Counted from the stretch's first letter, positions 1 through 12,023 are shown. The stretch is 64,000 bases of DNA from Diplocarpon mali (GCA_024741835.1 JAENRP010000027.1:186001-250000), one strand, 5' to 3'. The notes: generated by a model from the letters alone, not told the origin. Made by a program: numbers and translations.

Positions 1-200
1 TTGTAAAATAGAGGGCTGCCAGTAGATTGAAGCAATATCAAGTATGAGACCTGGTATCATAAAACCTCGCCAGAGATACGTGCACTCTCCTAGAGAAGCG
101 TCATTTCGAGCTAAAATTTTGTCTCTACAGGTACCTGACGAGATCAAACAGAACGGATGCGGATCTTGAAAAAGCCTCAAAACCACTCGCTCTCTTCGAG

Positions 201-601
201 TTGTCGGATCGTAATGGAGAGCTCTCAGTTCAACAAGGCCTCTCCTCGGGTGATCTGAAATTCCTACATTTACCACTGGAGCTCAGACTAGCCATTGAGA
301 AGGGAGCGTTCCATTCAGCAAAGCAAATTCCGTTGCATTTCGAGACTTTTACTCTGCTGTCTCGAGTTGCACAATCCAGGAAGTCGCAAAATCTCCCTTG
401 ACTCTGCGATTTAACACCAGAAGCGGAATCGAGACCATTGAGAGCTACAAGGTTCTCATGACACGCGGAATAGCTCCTTTCAATCCAGATTCCAGTAGCA
501 AAAATCAAGATGCCATCAGTCGCCGTATGCCCTTCTGCATCGATTTTGCTCGAGAATTCAGTTATCTCCCCGAGGGCGCAGCTCCGCGCTATAAACACTG
601 A
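201..601 (+). pseudogene. Broken 2EXR-domain gene remnant
   Basis: Two adjacent reading frames together resemble the start of a 2EXR-domain protein, a fungal family of unknown function that opens with a leucine/proline-rich 'F..LPLELRL.IW' motif. The first frame (to 401) has FLHLPLELRLAIEKGAF, where the usual Trp of the motif is Glu. It then hits a stop, and the similarity appears to continue in another frame from about 398 (P-LTLRFNTRSGIETIESYKVL, like the 'VNRESR.E.L..Y' second half). No intron consensus explains the frame change, and no convincing ATG opens the first frame. I read it as a decayed relative of the 2EXR genes at 1661-2638 and 5640-6394. Confidence 0.4.
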
Positions 602-1660
602 TTAGGACAAGGGGGGTTTTTCTTCTTCGTAATATTGACTTCTTGTTATGTTCTTACGGGTGATTTGAGACTCTGAAGGAGTGTGAATAGAGCGTCTCAT
701 TGTTTCGAAAGCTTCGGAAAGTCTATATTTTCCGGCCTCGGACTCCATATCCATTCGTCTTGGTGGAAGAGTGAGCACTCGTGGACTTACTGTGGGTAGA
801 GGCGCGTGGCCAAAAGAAGTCGAGATGTCCCGACTGGAGACGGTGGAACTTATTGAGAAGCCCCAAAAGAGAGCAACTAACCGGCTCTTAACAGAGATCA
901 GAATGCTTTTATGTGAGCTAATCGCGAGAGGCATTTGGTTCAAAGATTGATGGGGGGAGTGAGTAGTAGAGGATATCGATTACTTAGGAGCTGATTCACT
1001 GAGAGGATGAGCTATTTAGCCGTTCAATGCACATCTTAATCTGGTACTACTCAATACTGCAGAAAGCAAGGAGACAAGTTTCGTTGTGAACCGGGTGGAA
1101 ATTCAATTTCCTTACTTATCGTGTCCCCTATTCAATACAAAGAGTTTATAAAGCAGCGACACTTCATTCTCGCACTAATGGACACGGGATAGGAGAGTCT
1201 CTTACGCGGACTGGAGGATTAGGAGCTTAAAAAAAGATTTCTAGGTACAATACGACTTTCAAAATCTAACTGAGTGTGAAATAATGTCAAATTAATTTAT
1301 TAAGGGCAGAGCAAAAATTTTGAGGGTCTCGGGAGCAGGGGGAGCTCGGTCATGAGATTTTTCAAACCAGTAAGTGGTCGAGACGTCGAGCTCGCGCACA
1401 GTCTGGGCTAGAAGAGAGTAAATACCTGGGAGTCTCACTTGGTTCATAGTAGCAATATTGATACCTCGGTTCTTATAGGCACAGGCGATCACAGAATTAG
1501 GAGATCAAGTTCGGAGAAGTATCTCATTAGGGCGATCTGTTACGCTGCTGAACCTTCCAACACTGTTCTGGCCTCACCTTCCCTTTCTTGGCCAGGAATC
1601 ATTAGAAGCTGTATTCATCACTGGTCAAATCTCAAGGACCTGATCTGCTATGAGAACAAC
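602..1660. other. Gene-free stretch, 0.6-1.66 kb
   Basis: No gene can be supported here. A 113-codon frame on the minus strand (602-943) has an ATG but no recognisable motif and low-complexity composition. The rest is AT-rich with many stops in all frames. Confidence 0.5.
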
Positions 1661-2638
1661 TTAATTGTCAGATGCTGGACCTGGGGGAGGAGTGCCGAGC
1701 TGGTAAAAATCGTAGATTGTGACCGTCGGAACGCTGGCCATTCTACGCCGAGTTACAAAGGACTTGAAGAGGGTTTCCAAGAAGACTTTGCAGTCGTGTG
1801 TAGTAAGTTTGCAATTGCAGTCAGTGCAAGTTCCTGGCGCCAAGAGACCTTCCGGTCGAATGATGCGGAGCTCTTGCAATCCGATGAAATTCTCGAGTTT
1901 TCGATTGCCACATTTCACCAGGGTAGGTGACAAAGAGCACCACTTCACAGAGCGTATATCAAGATATTGCACTGCTTGAAGATAAGTACCAGCTGGATGG
2001 AATAACGAGAGATATGGAGACCCGAAGGAAGTCGTCGCCGGAAGAAAGAAGTCTCGGATAGTGGAGGTGACTCTATCCACTGCTGGATTGATCAAATTCA
2101 TTTTGCGACTGATGATTAGAGTCAGCTCTGAACCACCGAAATCGATGCTCTGAGATTCTAGGAGTTGATATATTCTGAGGGTCTCATTGCGGCTCTCGTG
2201 ATTGACATTGTAGATGGTCGGTCGGGAGGGACCGGGATATCTATTCGACTTTGGTCGTTCAGTGAGACCTCGAAGAGGAATTAGGCGTTCGTGCGGCAGT
2301 GCCAGCGCCCAAATCTTGAATCGGAGATCGGCAGGCAGGTGGCTAAACCGAAAAGCGCCTTCAACGAATTTGAAAACTTGAATAAACAGAAGCCCGCTCG
2401 GGTCCGGAAGCTCGTGACGGAGAATAGCTTGAAGTCCATCAAACAAGAGGCCCAGAGCATCTGGTAATTCGTAGAGAAAAATGGCCATGTGAGTAGCACT
2501 GGCAGCTTGAGGAAACAGCCCAAGGTTCAAATCTGGCAGAGCATTGAGCAGCATCTGCATTGTCATAGTGACAGCGCACGCCACATTGACAACAATGGAC
2601 ATGTTACCCGCCACTGGCATACTCTGCTGTCCATTCAT
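1661..2638 (-). CDS. 2EXR-domain protein (hypothetical)
   Basis: This is an uninterrupted 325-codon frame starting at an ATG. Around residue 93 it has FRFSHLPADLRFKIWALALP, the signature opening of the fungal 2EXR domain. It is followed by the 'YNVNHESRNETLRIYQLL' block typical of the second half of the motif (V/N-x-ESR-x-E-x-L-x-x-Y). The C-terminal part has Cys pairs (GTCTDCNCK) and ends in a Gly/Pro-rich tail. The first 90 residues are unusual: three related segments, each with Leu-Pro-Asp followed by Gly-Leu-Phe or Gly-Leu-Leu-Phe, lie about 20-26 residues apart. The molecular function of the family is unknown, and members are often expanded and rapidly evolving in Leotiomycetes. The true start could be nearer the domain, because the repeated N-terminus is not typical. 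Confidence 0.65.
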   Translation of the reverse strand: MNGQQSMPVAGNMSIVVNVACAVTMTMQMLLNALPDLNLGLFPQAASATHMAIFLYELPDALGLLFDGLQAILRHELPDPSGLLFIQVFKFVEGAFRFSHLPADLRFKIWALALPHERLIPLRGLTERPKSNRYPGPSRPTIYNVNHESRNETLRIYQLLESQSIDFGGSELTLIISRKMNLINPAVDRVTSTIRDFFLPATTSFGSPYLSLFHPAGTYLQAVQYLDIRSVKWCSLSPTLVKCGNRKLENFIGLQELRIIRPEGLLAPGTCTDCNCKLTTHDCKVFLETLFKSFVTRRRMASVPTVTIYDFYQLGTPPPGPASDN

Positions 2639-5600
2639 ATCGATTGTTACCTTTTTCTCCTGCTGGTGATTGGCTAGGTTGGAGAAAAGGGGTCGCGCTT
2701 CGCGGAGATACCTCGGCCTGTGTTTTGTTTACAATAGTCAGTGGGGGGTTCAGGAGAAATGGAATGTACAAAGGACACAATCTGCCAGTAATATAGAAGA
2801 GAATATGGTTGAGTGAAGGTTGGTGGCAAGCGCTATAGCTTACCTGAGGTTGTGGAAGTGCTTAATAAACGATTTTTCAGTAGAAGCAGCTTTCAGTTTT
2901 CGAAGCAATGTATAGAGACTTGCCGCGTCAATCTATACTGAGTACCTCCAATGAATAGTGTAGTATCAAATGGGGGCAACCGCGTGGTTGGTCGTGGCTA
3001 AGTCGAGAATCTTGGAGGAATGAAGATGAATTGCTTGTGCGAAAGTGAGAAGACGAGCCGACAAGGCATGCGTACATTTTCTCGGTAAGGCGAAAATTTC
3101 CCTCAATTCCTTCTTTCTTCGCGCTAGAGATACACGCTATAGGAACAGTCATCTCCCAGATCACTGCAATTGCGAGCTTTATTCCTGGCCTTTTAAACTG
3201 TTGCAAAGCCGTATTCTTGCCCAGCACATTGAGCTCCAACAATTAGACAGTGTCACAAATCACCAAACTATACAGCTGATGAGATCTCCTCGCAGCGATC
3301 AAGCAGCTTCAAATAGCGATATTGTGCGTAAAAGTCTTCCATTTATGTATCCCTATACCAGAGGTCTCTTCCCTCCAGTGCAGATACTTAAAATCTGAAG
3401 GCTCTCTTCTAGGAAAACCTCCACAACTTTTTTCTTCTCACCAATCGCGGTTTTTAAGCCAAAGAATACAGCTCCCCGACGTTCCCAGAAATATATGAAA
3501 AGATGGGTCGGTACCTGATTCTTGAAAAAGTTATGTCCTTTATCTTCGGAGATTCCTGGCTCCAGGTTCTCAACTATCTTGTGAGAGTATTGCTTCTGAG
3601 AAAGCTTAAGATCCGCGCCTGGAGCCTCAAGCTTCGCGCTTCACGCTTCTTCATGTTACTCTTCTCGACCCCGACGGAACTCTATGGCCTCAAGTATATG
3701 AACAGCTCCATGAGAACGCCTTTGAATTCGACGGTCTGCATCAATATGTGCGATTTCTCGATGTGCAGGAGGAGCTCCTGTCGGAAATGCTGAGAAAAGC
3801 TTGGTCCATCTTCTATGTTCCCTAAGCCTTGGTGAAACTAGTCGTGGAGCTCGACTGGATGTATTATATTGTATTAGAATAGTTTTAAACTGAGAGATTT
3901 TTCCTTAATAAATCCAGTCTCAGTGAAGAGTAAGGTTTGCGAGTGCAAAATGGGAGCTTCAAGGGACAAGGAGACTCTGATGCTATCATGGGTCTATATT
4001 TGATTCTATTCAGGGATGCAGTCTCCATGGATTCAAAAGTTCTCCTCTTAGAGCCTCATGACTGTCTCTTCCATTTACCCCTCATTTCCCTTCTTTTTAC
4101 AGACTTTACCGCTCGTTCCAACTCCTCTGGGTCAATCTGGAAGTTGAAGTCTGAAGATTATTTTATTTCTACTAGATAGCATCTGTCCTTACCTCCGAAT
4201 CTCATGTAATTTATCAACCCAGTGATCAGGCAGTGAGTAGGACGAGGATGTTCATTGCTTTAATGATCTCTGGGTAGGCTCTAGCTCAGGCTGCCTTGTC
4301 GCATTTGCTCATAAGTATTTTCAGCTCCTAGGCCCAAATATTGGTTAAAGAAGTGAGAAAAAGGCATTAGAGAGCTTTTTCTTGTGCGTCTATGATAACT
4401 TGTGTTTGACATATCAAGTCAAGTCTATGGGACAACTGCCCCTATAAGATTGAAAAGGGGTCTACGCGAGCTTTACCGAGCATGTGACGAACCAACCATA
4501 TGCAATATTCACAGGCCAAAATTGTTCTCATTAAGGCGCGAATTCAGGTTTTTGGATTTCAAATCGCTACCTAGACTACACAAAAGCATGGATTTGCTGT
4601 AAGAAACTCACCCATCAAGCATTCCTTGTTCATGAGAAAAAGCCACATGATTTTAGCTTTAACTCTTTGGCATTGATAGACGACAGTCATAAATTGATTT
4701 AAATACTTTTAAATGAAGCCAGACTGTGTTAAGTCTTCTTTTAATAATTATAGACTAATATTGATTGCAAACCCTGAGCCTCCCGGAGTTCATTTGCTCT
4801 ATCCATCACCTTTGGCTGTCTCTGTCTGAAGAATCGGTGATAACATTCTAGCCTCAACGGGATGTTTCTGGATGCAGGACCAAGAAAATGCAGGCTTATG
4901 CAGTTTAAAAATATTTCATGGTAAGTTCCAGAGAGGAGCATTAGACTGGCCGCTCCTGTGGCCGATAGGTAAGAAGCGTGGCATATCCGCTTGACCGTGC
5001 TCAAGAAGGGATTGATTTCAAAACAGCACGAAAACCACCTCGCAATAATCTTTGATTTCAACTTTGAATTTAAATAAATACCAGACGCGATCGCGTAATG
5101 AATATTTGAAAAGTGATGATCTTAGTCTCTGGCTATTTGGAATGTGAAGTATAACTACAGCAACGATCTCCATCCTGTCAAAGTCTCGAGCTCTACAATA
5201 CGCCGATTCATTACTCAGGACCTTATCAATAGTAATTATTAATTCTTACTTTGATGGCTTCATTTCTTGATGAGTTATATTGTAATTCAGCAGGAGCCAG
5301 GAAGTGAAGCTAGCAATGCATTCACCATAATACGGTCCGCCTCGCTTGGCCCACAGAGCTAAGCCTCTTCTTTGTTTACAAACCACAATTGTACACAGTC
5401 GAGATTGTACGAGGCATGTTATTGTATCCTCAAGATATGCCAGCTTCATTTAACAAATGCTACGATGCCTTTCTAAACACCTTCGAATATCTGCAACCTT
5501 CTCATTTGTTTTTGATTTTAACACCCTCAACACCGTCCTCGGATTTATTTCGATCTACACAGTCTTTACAGTATCCAATGCTGAGATCTTACTAACAGAA

Positions 5601-5639
5601 GCACCGTTGATCCAGAAGCCCTCCAAGGATCTTAAGGAC
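2639..5639. other. Gene-poor stretch with coding-like fragments
   Basis: No complete gene is visible in 3 kb. Composition is AT-rich with frequent stops. Frames at 2928-3242 (minus), 4402-4602 (plus) and 4741-5061 (minus) carry no recognisable motif. One better coding-like fragment at about 3503-3825 is listed separately. The 5457-5639 part could be an upstream extension of the next 2EXR gene. Confidence 0.4.
3503..3825 (+). pseudogene. Coding-like remnant, unidentified
   Basis: A frame opening with ATG at 3503 (MGRYLILEKVMSFIFGD...) overlaps, from about 3611, a second plus-strand frame that reads like real protein (LLDPDGTLWPQVYEQLHENA, then FEFDGLHQYVRFLDVQEELL) and ends in TAA at 3823-3825. 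Neither frame alone looks like a whole gene, and I found no intron that joins them cleanly, although an AG stands just before the second frame (CTTAAG at about 3610). It may be an old frameshifted gene or an uncharacterised gene with an undetected upstream exon. I do not recognise the family. Confidence 0.25.
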
Positions 5640-6394
5640 ATGCCCACAGCACGTATGTATTTCTCACTCACCTTCGAACCGTTTTTTCTAATATACTATC
5701 AGTACCGGTTCGATCTAAAGCCAAGCTTGATACAAGTACTGCTAACCTCGAAGTCTTCTACGAAGAACTCCCAGATCGATACCAGAGCCTGTTTCCCTCA
5801 AAATATGGGTCATTCACTACCTTTACGACACTTCCGCTCGAACTCCGACTGATGATCTGGCGTCTCTCGATGCCTCGCCAGCGAAAGATCTGGCTCCATG
5901 CCCGGCGCAATGGCGGCAAGACCTCAAGTTTCAACCTCCCGATTTTGCCGCTTGCCCATACCTGCCGAGAAAGTCGTCTCGAAAGCCACCGACATCTTGG
6001 CAACGACCCGGACGCCGAGGAGCCAGTACCAATCTGCGTCACAGAGCTGGACGTGGTACGTTTGCACTTCAATTTAGCATTCAGACATGATAGATCCCAC
6101 GACGCTTTGTATAATCTGATCGTGAACCGCAGACCCGGCCTGGTGTCCCTAGTGCAGGAAATGGAAATTGTCGTCGACAAGTTCTCGAACGTTGACGTTG
6201 CCATGTTATACATCAGCCGGGATGACATCTTTCCTTTTTTTGACCGCTTGAAAAAATTGACGTTGCTGGTTCCAAAGGCAGCGGGGTGGATCGATCGGTG
6301 CTCGATGCATTTCTTGCGAGGTTGCTCGGTGGCATGTCCTAGGACGACATGGAAGAATGAAATAGAACTGGTGATTCAAGAGGCTCAAAATTGA
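5640..6394 (+). CDS. 2EXR-domain protein, two exons
   Basis: Exon 1 (5640-5652) and exon 2 (5703-6394) are joined across a 50 bp intron with a GTATGT donor, a CTAATA branch site and an ATCAG acceptor. The join gives 234 residues beginning MPTALPVRSK. The 2EXR opening motif lies around residues 63-76 (FTTLPLELRLMIWRLSMP), followed by LAHTCRESRLESHRHL, the conserved 'C.ESR.E...' block. The frame is open upstream to an ATG at 5457, so the protein could be 61 residues longer; I chose 5640 because the upstream part lacks family features. Function is unknown. It is the best preserved of the 2EXR sequences in the first 6.5 kb. Confidence 0.6.
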
Positions 6395-9362
6395 GAAAAT
6401 GATTGTCCGTACCGGTGGTAAAAGTTTCTTTCCTTGTGGAAGCAAACAACCGAACGGATATACATTTTCTTTTCTGTTATTGCAATGAGTTATCTCTAGA
6501 GGGATCTTAGAACATCGCTACAAACTTAAAGCAAATGCTCTCGCAACTTTTCCTAATGGAAATTAGTTTTGCTTTCAGATTGTAGCTTCTCCCGTGCACG
6601 AAATTGGCAGTAAACCTCGGAAACAAATTCATAACTAATTCATGGCAATTCACGCATGCGAATAAGAAGAAAGAAATAAAATCACCCGCGGGGAAAATTA
6701 CTATTGCTGTCATTTTCTAGCACACTAGAGATCGTAAAGCTAGTAAAGTGGCTTTTGGGTGATAATGGTCATCACACGCTTGCACTTATCAACAAGGTCG
6801 GCTTCGCTAGGCTGCACCATCTTTAACTGATACGATCTCAATGGATTGAAGTCAACTTCGAACATCATGCTATTCTTTTCTATCAAAAATTTCTTTTCAT
6901 TTCACTTCAGAGAAATGCGGCGAGTAAGATATTGACTCTCAAGCCTCAGTGTTGTTGGCATTGAGCTAAGGACACGCAATCACATCAAAGGAGAGATTCC
7001 AGGCCGTCTCCGGATACTTGGACCTTGAAAACAATAAAATCAAGAAAATCAATAGAAGAGTTTCGTCTCAGAACGGCACATCCGATAATGTTTGAAGCAT
7101 TTCCTCGGCTAGTGATTACTGAGTCGGTTTTGATTGATTCAAGTGCTACCGACTATCAAGGGTTGATCACAGGATTTTCTACCGGACTCCAAGGGAAAAA
7201 ATAGTTATTATAGAAACCAGAAGCGAAACGGTCTCGTGATACAATGTCATATGATCGGCGTAGGGCCGAGGGGAAGGATAAATAGGATACCTATGTATAC
7301 TTAGAGACACAGCGCAACGCCATAGTATACGAATATACCTCTAACTTGAATTGTTCCTAACACCTCGTCGAGGATAGCCCAATTGTGGTGCTTCCCTCTC
7401 TCGTTTTTGGGTCTTCTCTGAGGCCTACTCTTGTGTGTTTTCCCCCCTATTCTTTAATATGTTCAAGAACATGCTCAAAATAAGAACTTGGCGGGGCTAA
7501 ACCTTCAAAGCAAGATTCGAGCTTTCTTTAAATAATAATCTTGGACTTTTCCAAGATGGCGGGTACGGGAGTCTCCAGGCATCCGCCCATGCTATGCAGA
7601 AAATGCAAATATAGTCCATCGCGAGGTGATGGACTACTATTCTGTTGTCTGCACGTCAACCACTTCTATTAACTTGTTTTAAAAGACTATTTCAAAAGGT
7701 TAGAAAATTGTTAAAGAACTATAGGGGAAAACACACAAAGAGGAGGCCTCATAGAAAACCAAAAAAAAGAGGAAGCACCATAGTTGGGCAAGCCTCAAGA
7801 AGGTGTTGGGACCAGTTCCCAATTTAGAGGTGTATTTTGATGTTGTTGGCGTTGCGCGCGCACACACTGTCTCTCTAAGTACAAAAGGGTCTCGTATTTA
7901 TCCTTCATCCATCATATGCCATTCATATGAGTTCCTATCACGAGATCTCGTCGTTCCAGGTCTCTACATTATGGTTAGAAATCGGCTGTAACAGAAGTTA
8001 AGATCTTGAAATATGCTAGTGACTGGTAACGAGAACATACTTAATCAAGGAGATTGCATGGCCATGTATATGAATGAAAAAAGGTTCATTGGTAACAAAT
8101 GTGGAAAGAACAGTCAGTAGTCTGTTGCTCACTTCTGTACTTACCAGGGCGGTGACAATCAGTTTTAAATCCTTTAGGTAGGTCAGCAGGGGTCGAAAAT
8201 TAGTTTTTTGATATAAATATGATTGGCGCTCTGCGCCGCTAGGAATTTCTACAGCAATGACCCGCCGCGCTTCGAGATTTATGATCGCTCTCCTAAACAG
8301 GGTCATCCATAGTAAAAAGTGTCCAAATGTAACTTGAATAGACAAGTTTCTGCGAGTATAATTCATATTTATAGTGTAAGCTTGTTAAAGACCAACTTTG
8401 TCAAACACATGAAATCTGGCCAGAGTGGAAGTTAGCCCTTAGAAAATTTGTCTTCGACGTGCATATGAATCCAATAAATCATATTTTGAACAAAATCGTA
8501 AAATCTTGGAAAGGTCATAGCAAAGTGTGCAAGCTTCCAAAAATTTTCCTACATGCCTATCATTCAAAATTTGCAGAACAGGCAGCATGTTAAATGATTC
8601 AGTAATCGTAACTTATTTACAGTCCAAATCTATAAGCCAGAGTTTTGGAACGGGTTTTGGCTATGTTCTTTTCTGTCTGCAATACTGTGTGTTATATTAA
8701 CAATTGTGTCAAATCCGAGGATATCAAGAAAGAGAAATGGTTATTTCAATTATAAGATGTAAGAGAACACAGTCAGAAAGCTGTACTTTATTTCAAGACT
8801 GGTATCAATGTGAATGGAAACTGGAAATAAACCAAATAAAAATAAAGTGTCTGGCTTGTGTCAGTATCAGCTTGAAAGCTTAGGATTTATATATCCCCTT
8901 TAAAATCCCTTCAAATGTGCTAAATTAATTAAAACAAGTAAACGAAGTGACTTGCATGGCAGATTTGTAGCAGACATCATCAGCAAAAGACAAATCGATA
9001 GGAAACTACACTACCATGGTGAGGAAAAGGGAAGGGAAAAAACAAACCATCCGCAGAATAATACAGAACAAAGGCATAGATTCGATTGACAACACATGAA
9101 TTATTGTCAGTATCAAAGAAAATTGCGAGTATTGGTAGTAAGAAAGCAAGAATAAGATGAACAAGGAAATGAATAATCTGTTTTATCTGAAGGAAAGTTC
9201 CTTGATAGTTTTGCCTCAAAAATATGGTTAGGTGTCATTGGTGAAATCTAATTCAGACTCACCGCCATTGATTCAGCCACACCACGCAGCTTTATACACA
9301 CCTGGTAGTATCATCAGACACGAGGTGGACAATGAACACGAAAATCATTAAATACCATCGGC
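6395..9362. other. AT-rich gene-free stretch
   Basis: About 3 kb with no supported gene. Frames of 60-116 codons occur (for example 7645-7827 plus, 8016-8366 minus, 8980-9219 minus), but they are AT-biased, lack motifs and are about what chance gives. The 8016-8366 frame starts with ATG and could be a fragment. The last 100 bases should contain the promoter and leader of the Cyc2-like gene. Confidence 0.5.
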
Positions 9363-10538
9363 ATGCGGACTGCGATCTTTGCTCGAATGCAGTGGCAGCC
9401 TCTTCGAGCAATAGCTTGCAAACATAAGAAGGGCCAAGCTCCCTTGTACGTATCGAATATCTCCCATGGCCGGCGTCGATTATCCACCAGGAGACTCGAG
9501 CAAGAACCGAAAGCTCTACTTGCCTTGGTAGAAACAGCACAAAGTGAGAAGCGCACGCGTAGGAACAATCTTGGAATCGTGTCATCATTTGCTATTGTGA
9601 CAACTCTTGCCACGGCATTCCTCATCGCAGACCCGGAAAGCAGAGAAGTAAAGAAGATCTTCGATGCTCCGCGCTTCACTCCTTTTACGATCGTCAAGAG
9701 GGAGGAGGTATCTCCGACGAGTATCATTCTCACTCTACGTCCTCAGACACTTGTGAATCGACCTCGAATGCTGCCGGATGATCCTTATCATGCCTGTTGG
9801 GAGAAAGGCAGCTGGTCAGTCGAATTCAAGCAGCCAGACCTGCAGATTGCAAGGTCATACACGCCATTGCCCCCGACGAAAGGAGATCCAAAGGCGAAGG
9901 GCGATTTAAGGTTCTTGATACGGAGGGAACACAGGGGAGAGGTGTCTGGGTATTTGCATGCATTGGGTGAGGGGGCGCAGATACAACTGCGAGGCCCAAA
10001 TGAGGAGTTTAGTCTCCCGGAAAGTGTTCAAGATGTACTTTTCCTAGCTGGCGGGACCGGCATTGCGCCTGCCCTGCAAGTAGCTTATACTCTACTTGAA
10101 GAGAAGGACGCGCAACCGGAGAAGCCAAAGATACATATTGTGTGGGCAAATCGAAAAAGGGCCGACTGCGAAGGCGGCCATGATGCTAGCAATCCCAACA
10201 CCTGGGAGGCGCACAAGACGGGGCAAATCGTACAGGAGCTGGAAATTTTACAGCAGAGGTATCCGGGACAACTATCGGTTGAGTATCTGGTAGATGAGGA
10301 AGGCAAATATCTGGATCAGAGGAGGATATCGAGCCTTATGAAGGTGACAACTAAGGACAAAGGACGAGCGGGGACGACAGAGATTGACTCTCAATTACTG
10401 TTTGTGTCGGGCCCTGAAGGATTCATAAGCTACATTGCGGGTCCGAAGAGATGGGAATACGGAAGAGAAGGTCAGGGAGAATTGGGTGGCCTACTTCGAC
10501 AAATAGGATTGAAGACATGGAAGGTGTGGAAGCTATGA
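9363..10538 (+). CDS. CYC2: Cyc2-like mitochondrial FAD/NAD(P)-binding oxidoreductase
   Basis: Single exon, 391 residues. The N-terminus is rich in Arg, Ala and Ser without acidic residues for about 40 residues, as expected of a mitochondrial presequence. A hydrophobic segment (VSSFAIVTTLATAFLIA, about 72-89) fits one inner-membrane anchor. The ferredoxin-reductase-type fold follows: FAD-binding ARSYTPLPP around residue 164, the nucleotide-binding loop VLFLAGGTGIAPALQVA around 222-238, and the C-terminal block FVSGPEGFISYIAGPKRW. Yeast Cyc2 is an inner-membrane flavoprotein that helps heme attachment to cytochrome c, and fungal proteins of this layout are usually annotated as its homologue. 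A general cytochrome-b5-reductase-like enzyme is the alternative, but the C-terminal 'GPKRWE.GREGQG.LGGLL' ending favours Cyc2. Confidence 0.8.
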   Translation: MRTAIFARMQWQPLRAIACKHKKGQAPLYVSNISHGRRRLSTRRLEQEPKALLALVETAQSEKRTRRNNLGIVSSFAIVTTLATAFLIADPESREVKKIFDAPRFTPFTIVKREEVSPTSIILTLRPQTLVNRPRMLPDDPYHACWEKGSWSVEFKQPDLQIARSYTPLPPTKGDPKAKGDLRFLIRREHRGEVSGYLHALGEGAQIQLRGPNEEFSLPESVQDVLFLAGGTGIAPALQVAYTLLEEKDAQPEKPKIHIVWANRKRADCEGGHDASNPNTWEAHKTGQIVQELEILQQRYPGQLSVEYLVDEEGKYLDQRRISSLMKVTTKDKGRAGTTEIDSQLLFVSGPEGFISYIAGPKRWEYGREGQGELGGLLRQIGLKTWKVWKL

Positions 10539-10691
10539 TACAGCATCAACTGCTGGTCGTCATGGAGCCACAACCAGAGGGCGCGAGTCTGCCAAAATGA
10601 GGACACTGCGGAACTTTGAACATGAATAGCTTTGCTATTGCGTTGTTCAATACAGACACTCCTCTCGTACCGGCCGGAACCATTATACTCT

Positions 10692-11475
10692 CTACCACGG
10701 TAGAGGCCCTTCCTTATTACTGAAAGTTCCTGTCTCTCCATTCTTCCCCAGAGTGGCCAGTCTAACTGGATTTATAGCACCACTCTCCAACGTCCCTGTT
10801 CCCGCATACGAATTCAAATTCGACGCCACATATCCTGGACAACAGAGGTTGATCTTGAATCCCTTCTCTCTGTACAAATGCGCGTACTGTAGGACTATCG
10901 TATTCATGGCCGACTTCGTACTCCGGTAGATAGGATACTCGCCTGGGGACCAACTCGCCCCCACCCCAAACGAAGCAAGCGAGCTGGAAATGAAGACCAC
11001 GCGGGGATTCTCGCTCTTTTCGAGCAGAGGCTTGAAAGTCTCGAAACACTGCATGGCCCCAAAAACATTGGTGTTGAAGCCCTTTAACATGACGTCTCGG
11101 ATTGATGTTTTGCCAGGAATGTATTCATTGTCGTTGGCTATGCCAGCATTGTTTATGAGAACGTCCAGTCTTCCGAACTTGGTGGCAACCTCAGAAGCTG
11201 CCGTAACGATTGCTATTTGATGGTCAGAAAGCAGTAGCGAAAGAAGGGCTCAACATACATTCATCAGTTCCAACATCGATAGCGATGGCTTCAACATCAA
11301 GACCTTCTGCCTTGAGTTTGGCTGCTGCCGCTGTACCCCTAGCTGCATCGCGACTCCCCATCAAAACATGATACCCGGGGTTCTCCTTCGCAAGTTTCTT
11401 CGCGGTCTCGAAGCCAATGCCTTGGTTTGCACCTGTGATGAGGACGATTGTCTGGTTCTGGGCGGCCATGATCAT
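10692..11475 (-). CDS. Short-chain dehydrogenase/reductase
   Basis: Two exons (11475-11259 and 11212-10692), split by a 46 bp GTATGT...TAG intron, give 245 residues. The Rossmann cofactor motif TGANQGIG is at residues 14-21. The strand-4 motif NNAG (VLINNAGIAND) follows just after the splice junction. The catalytic set is visible as the Ser triplet in VVFISSSLASFG and the Y-x-x-x-K in IYRSTKSAMN, with a following CCPGYVASNLN. The length is that of a classical SDR, which reduces carbonyls or oxidises alcohols with NAD(P)H; the substrate cannot be predicted. A second in-frame ATG two codons in (11469) could be the actual start. It is convergent with the Cyc2-like gene, with only 153 bp between stop codons. 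Confidence 0.85.
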
Positions 11476-12023
11476 TCCTCTCAGAGCGATGTTTGAAGTA
11501 GCTTGAAATTCAGAGGAAATATTTTCTCAAGCCTTCTTTACCCTTTCCCAAGGGCATCTTCTTTTGAAACCAGCTCAAGGCATCCACGGTGAAGTCTAAG
11601 TGCCGGCGATAGTGCTTATAACTCCGCGCGAACCTAAAGTCAATACCCTGCCAGGAATTAGCCGGAGATTTGATATATCCGTCACACAAATCAAACGATT
11701 TCTTCTTACTGGGCTGGATCAGATGCGTCAAGGATTCCTAGACTGACCAGTCGCCCTGTTGATCGCGTTGCATCTGCTTTAGCACTTCACTCCCCTACAT
11801 GGCTTCGACTGGGTCATCGGAAAGTCTGCATCGCGAATTGCTTTTTACAAGTCTCACATTATTTCGTTGTCCAAATATGAGTTGTCTGTCATCGGTTTGC
11901 CGCGATTGCTGTAGGTACGTGACGTCAGGTAGATAGATCGTCATTCTTGATGGAACATCAGTCTTGTCTCCTCGTTTCGATGCTTCATTACATCAGTTGG
12001 TCGCTTTCGGTCTTCTCTTTCTT
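11476..12023. other. Intergenic region, SDR to 6PGDH-like gene
   Basis: About 550 bp. It holds the promoter side of the SDR gene and the 3' flank of the 6PGDH-like gene, which is also on the minus strand. No further gene is visible. Confidence 0.5.
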
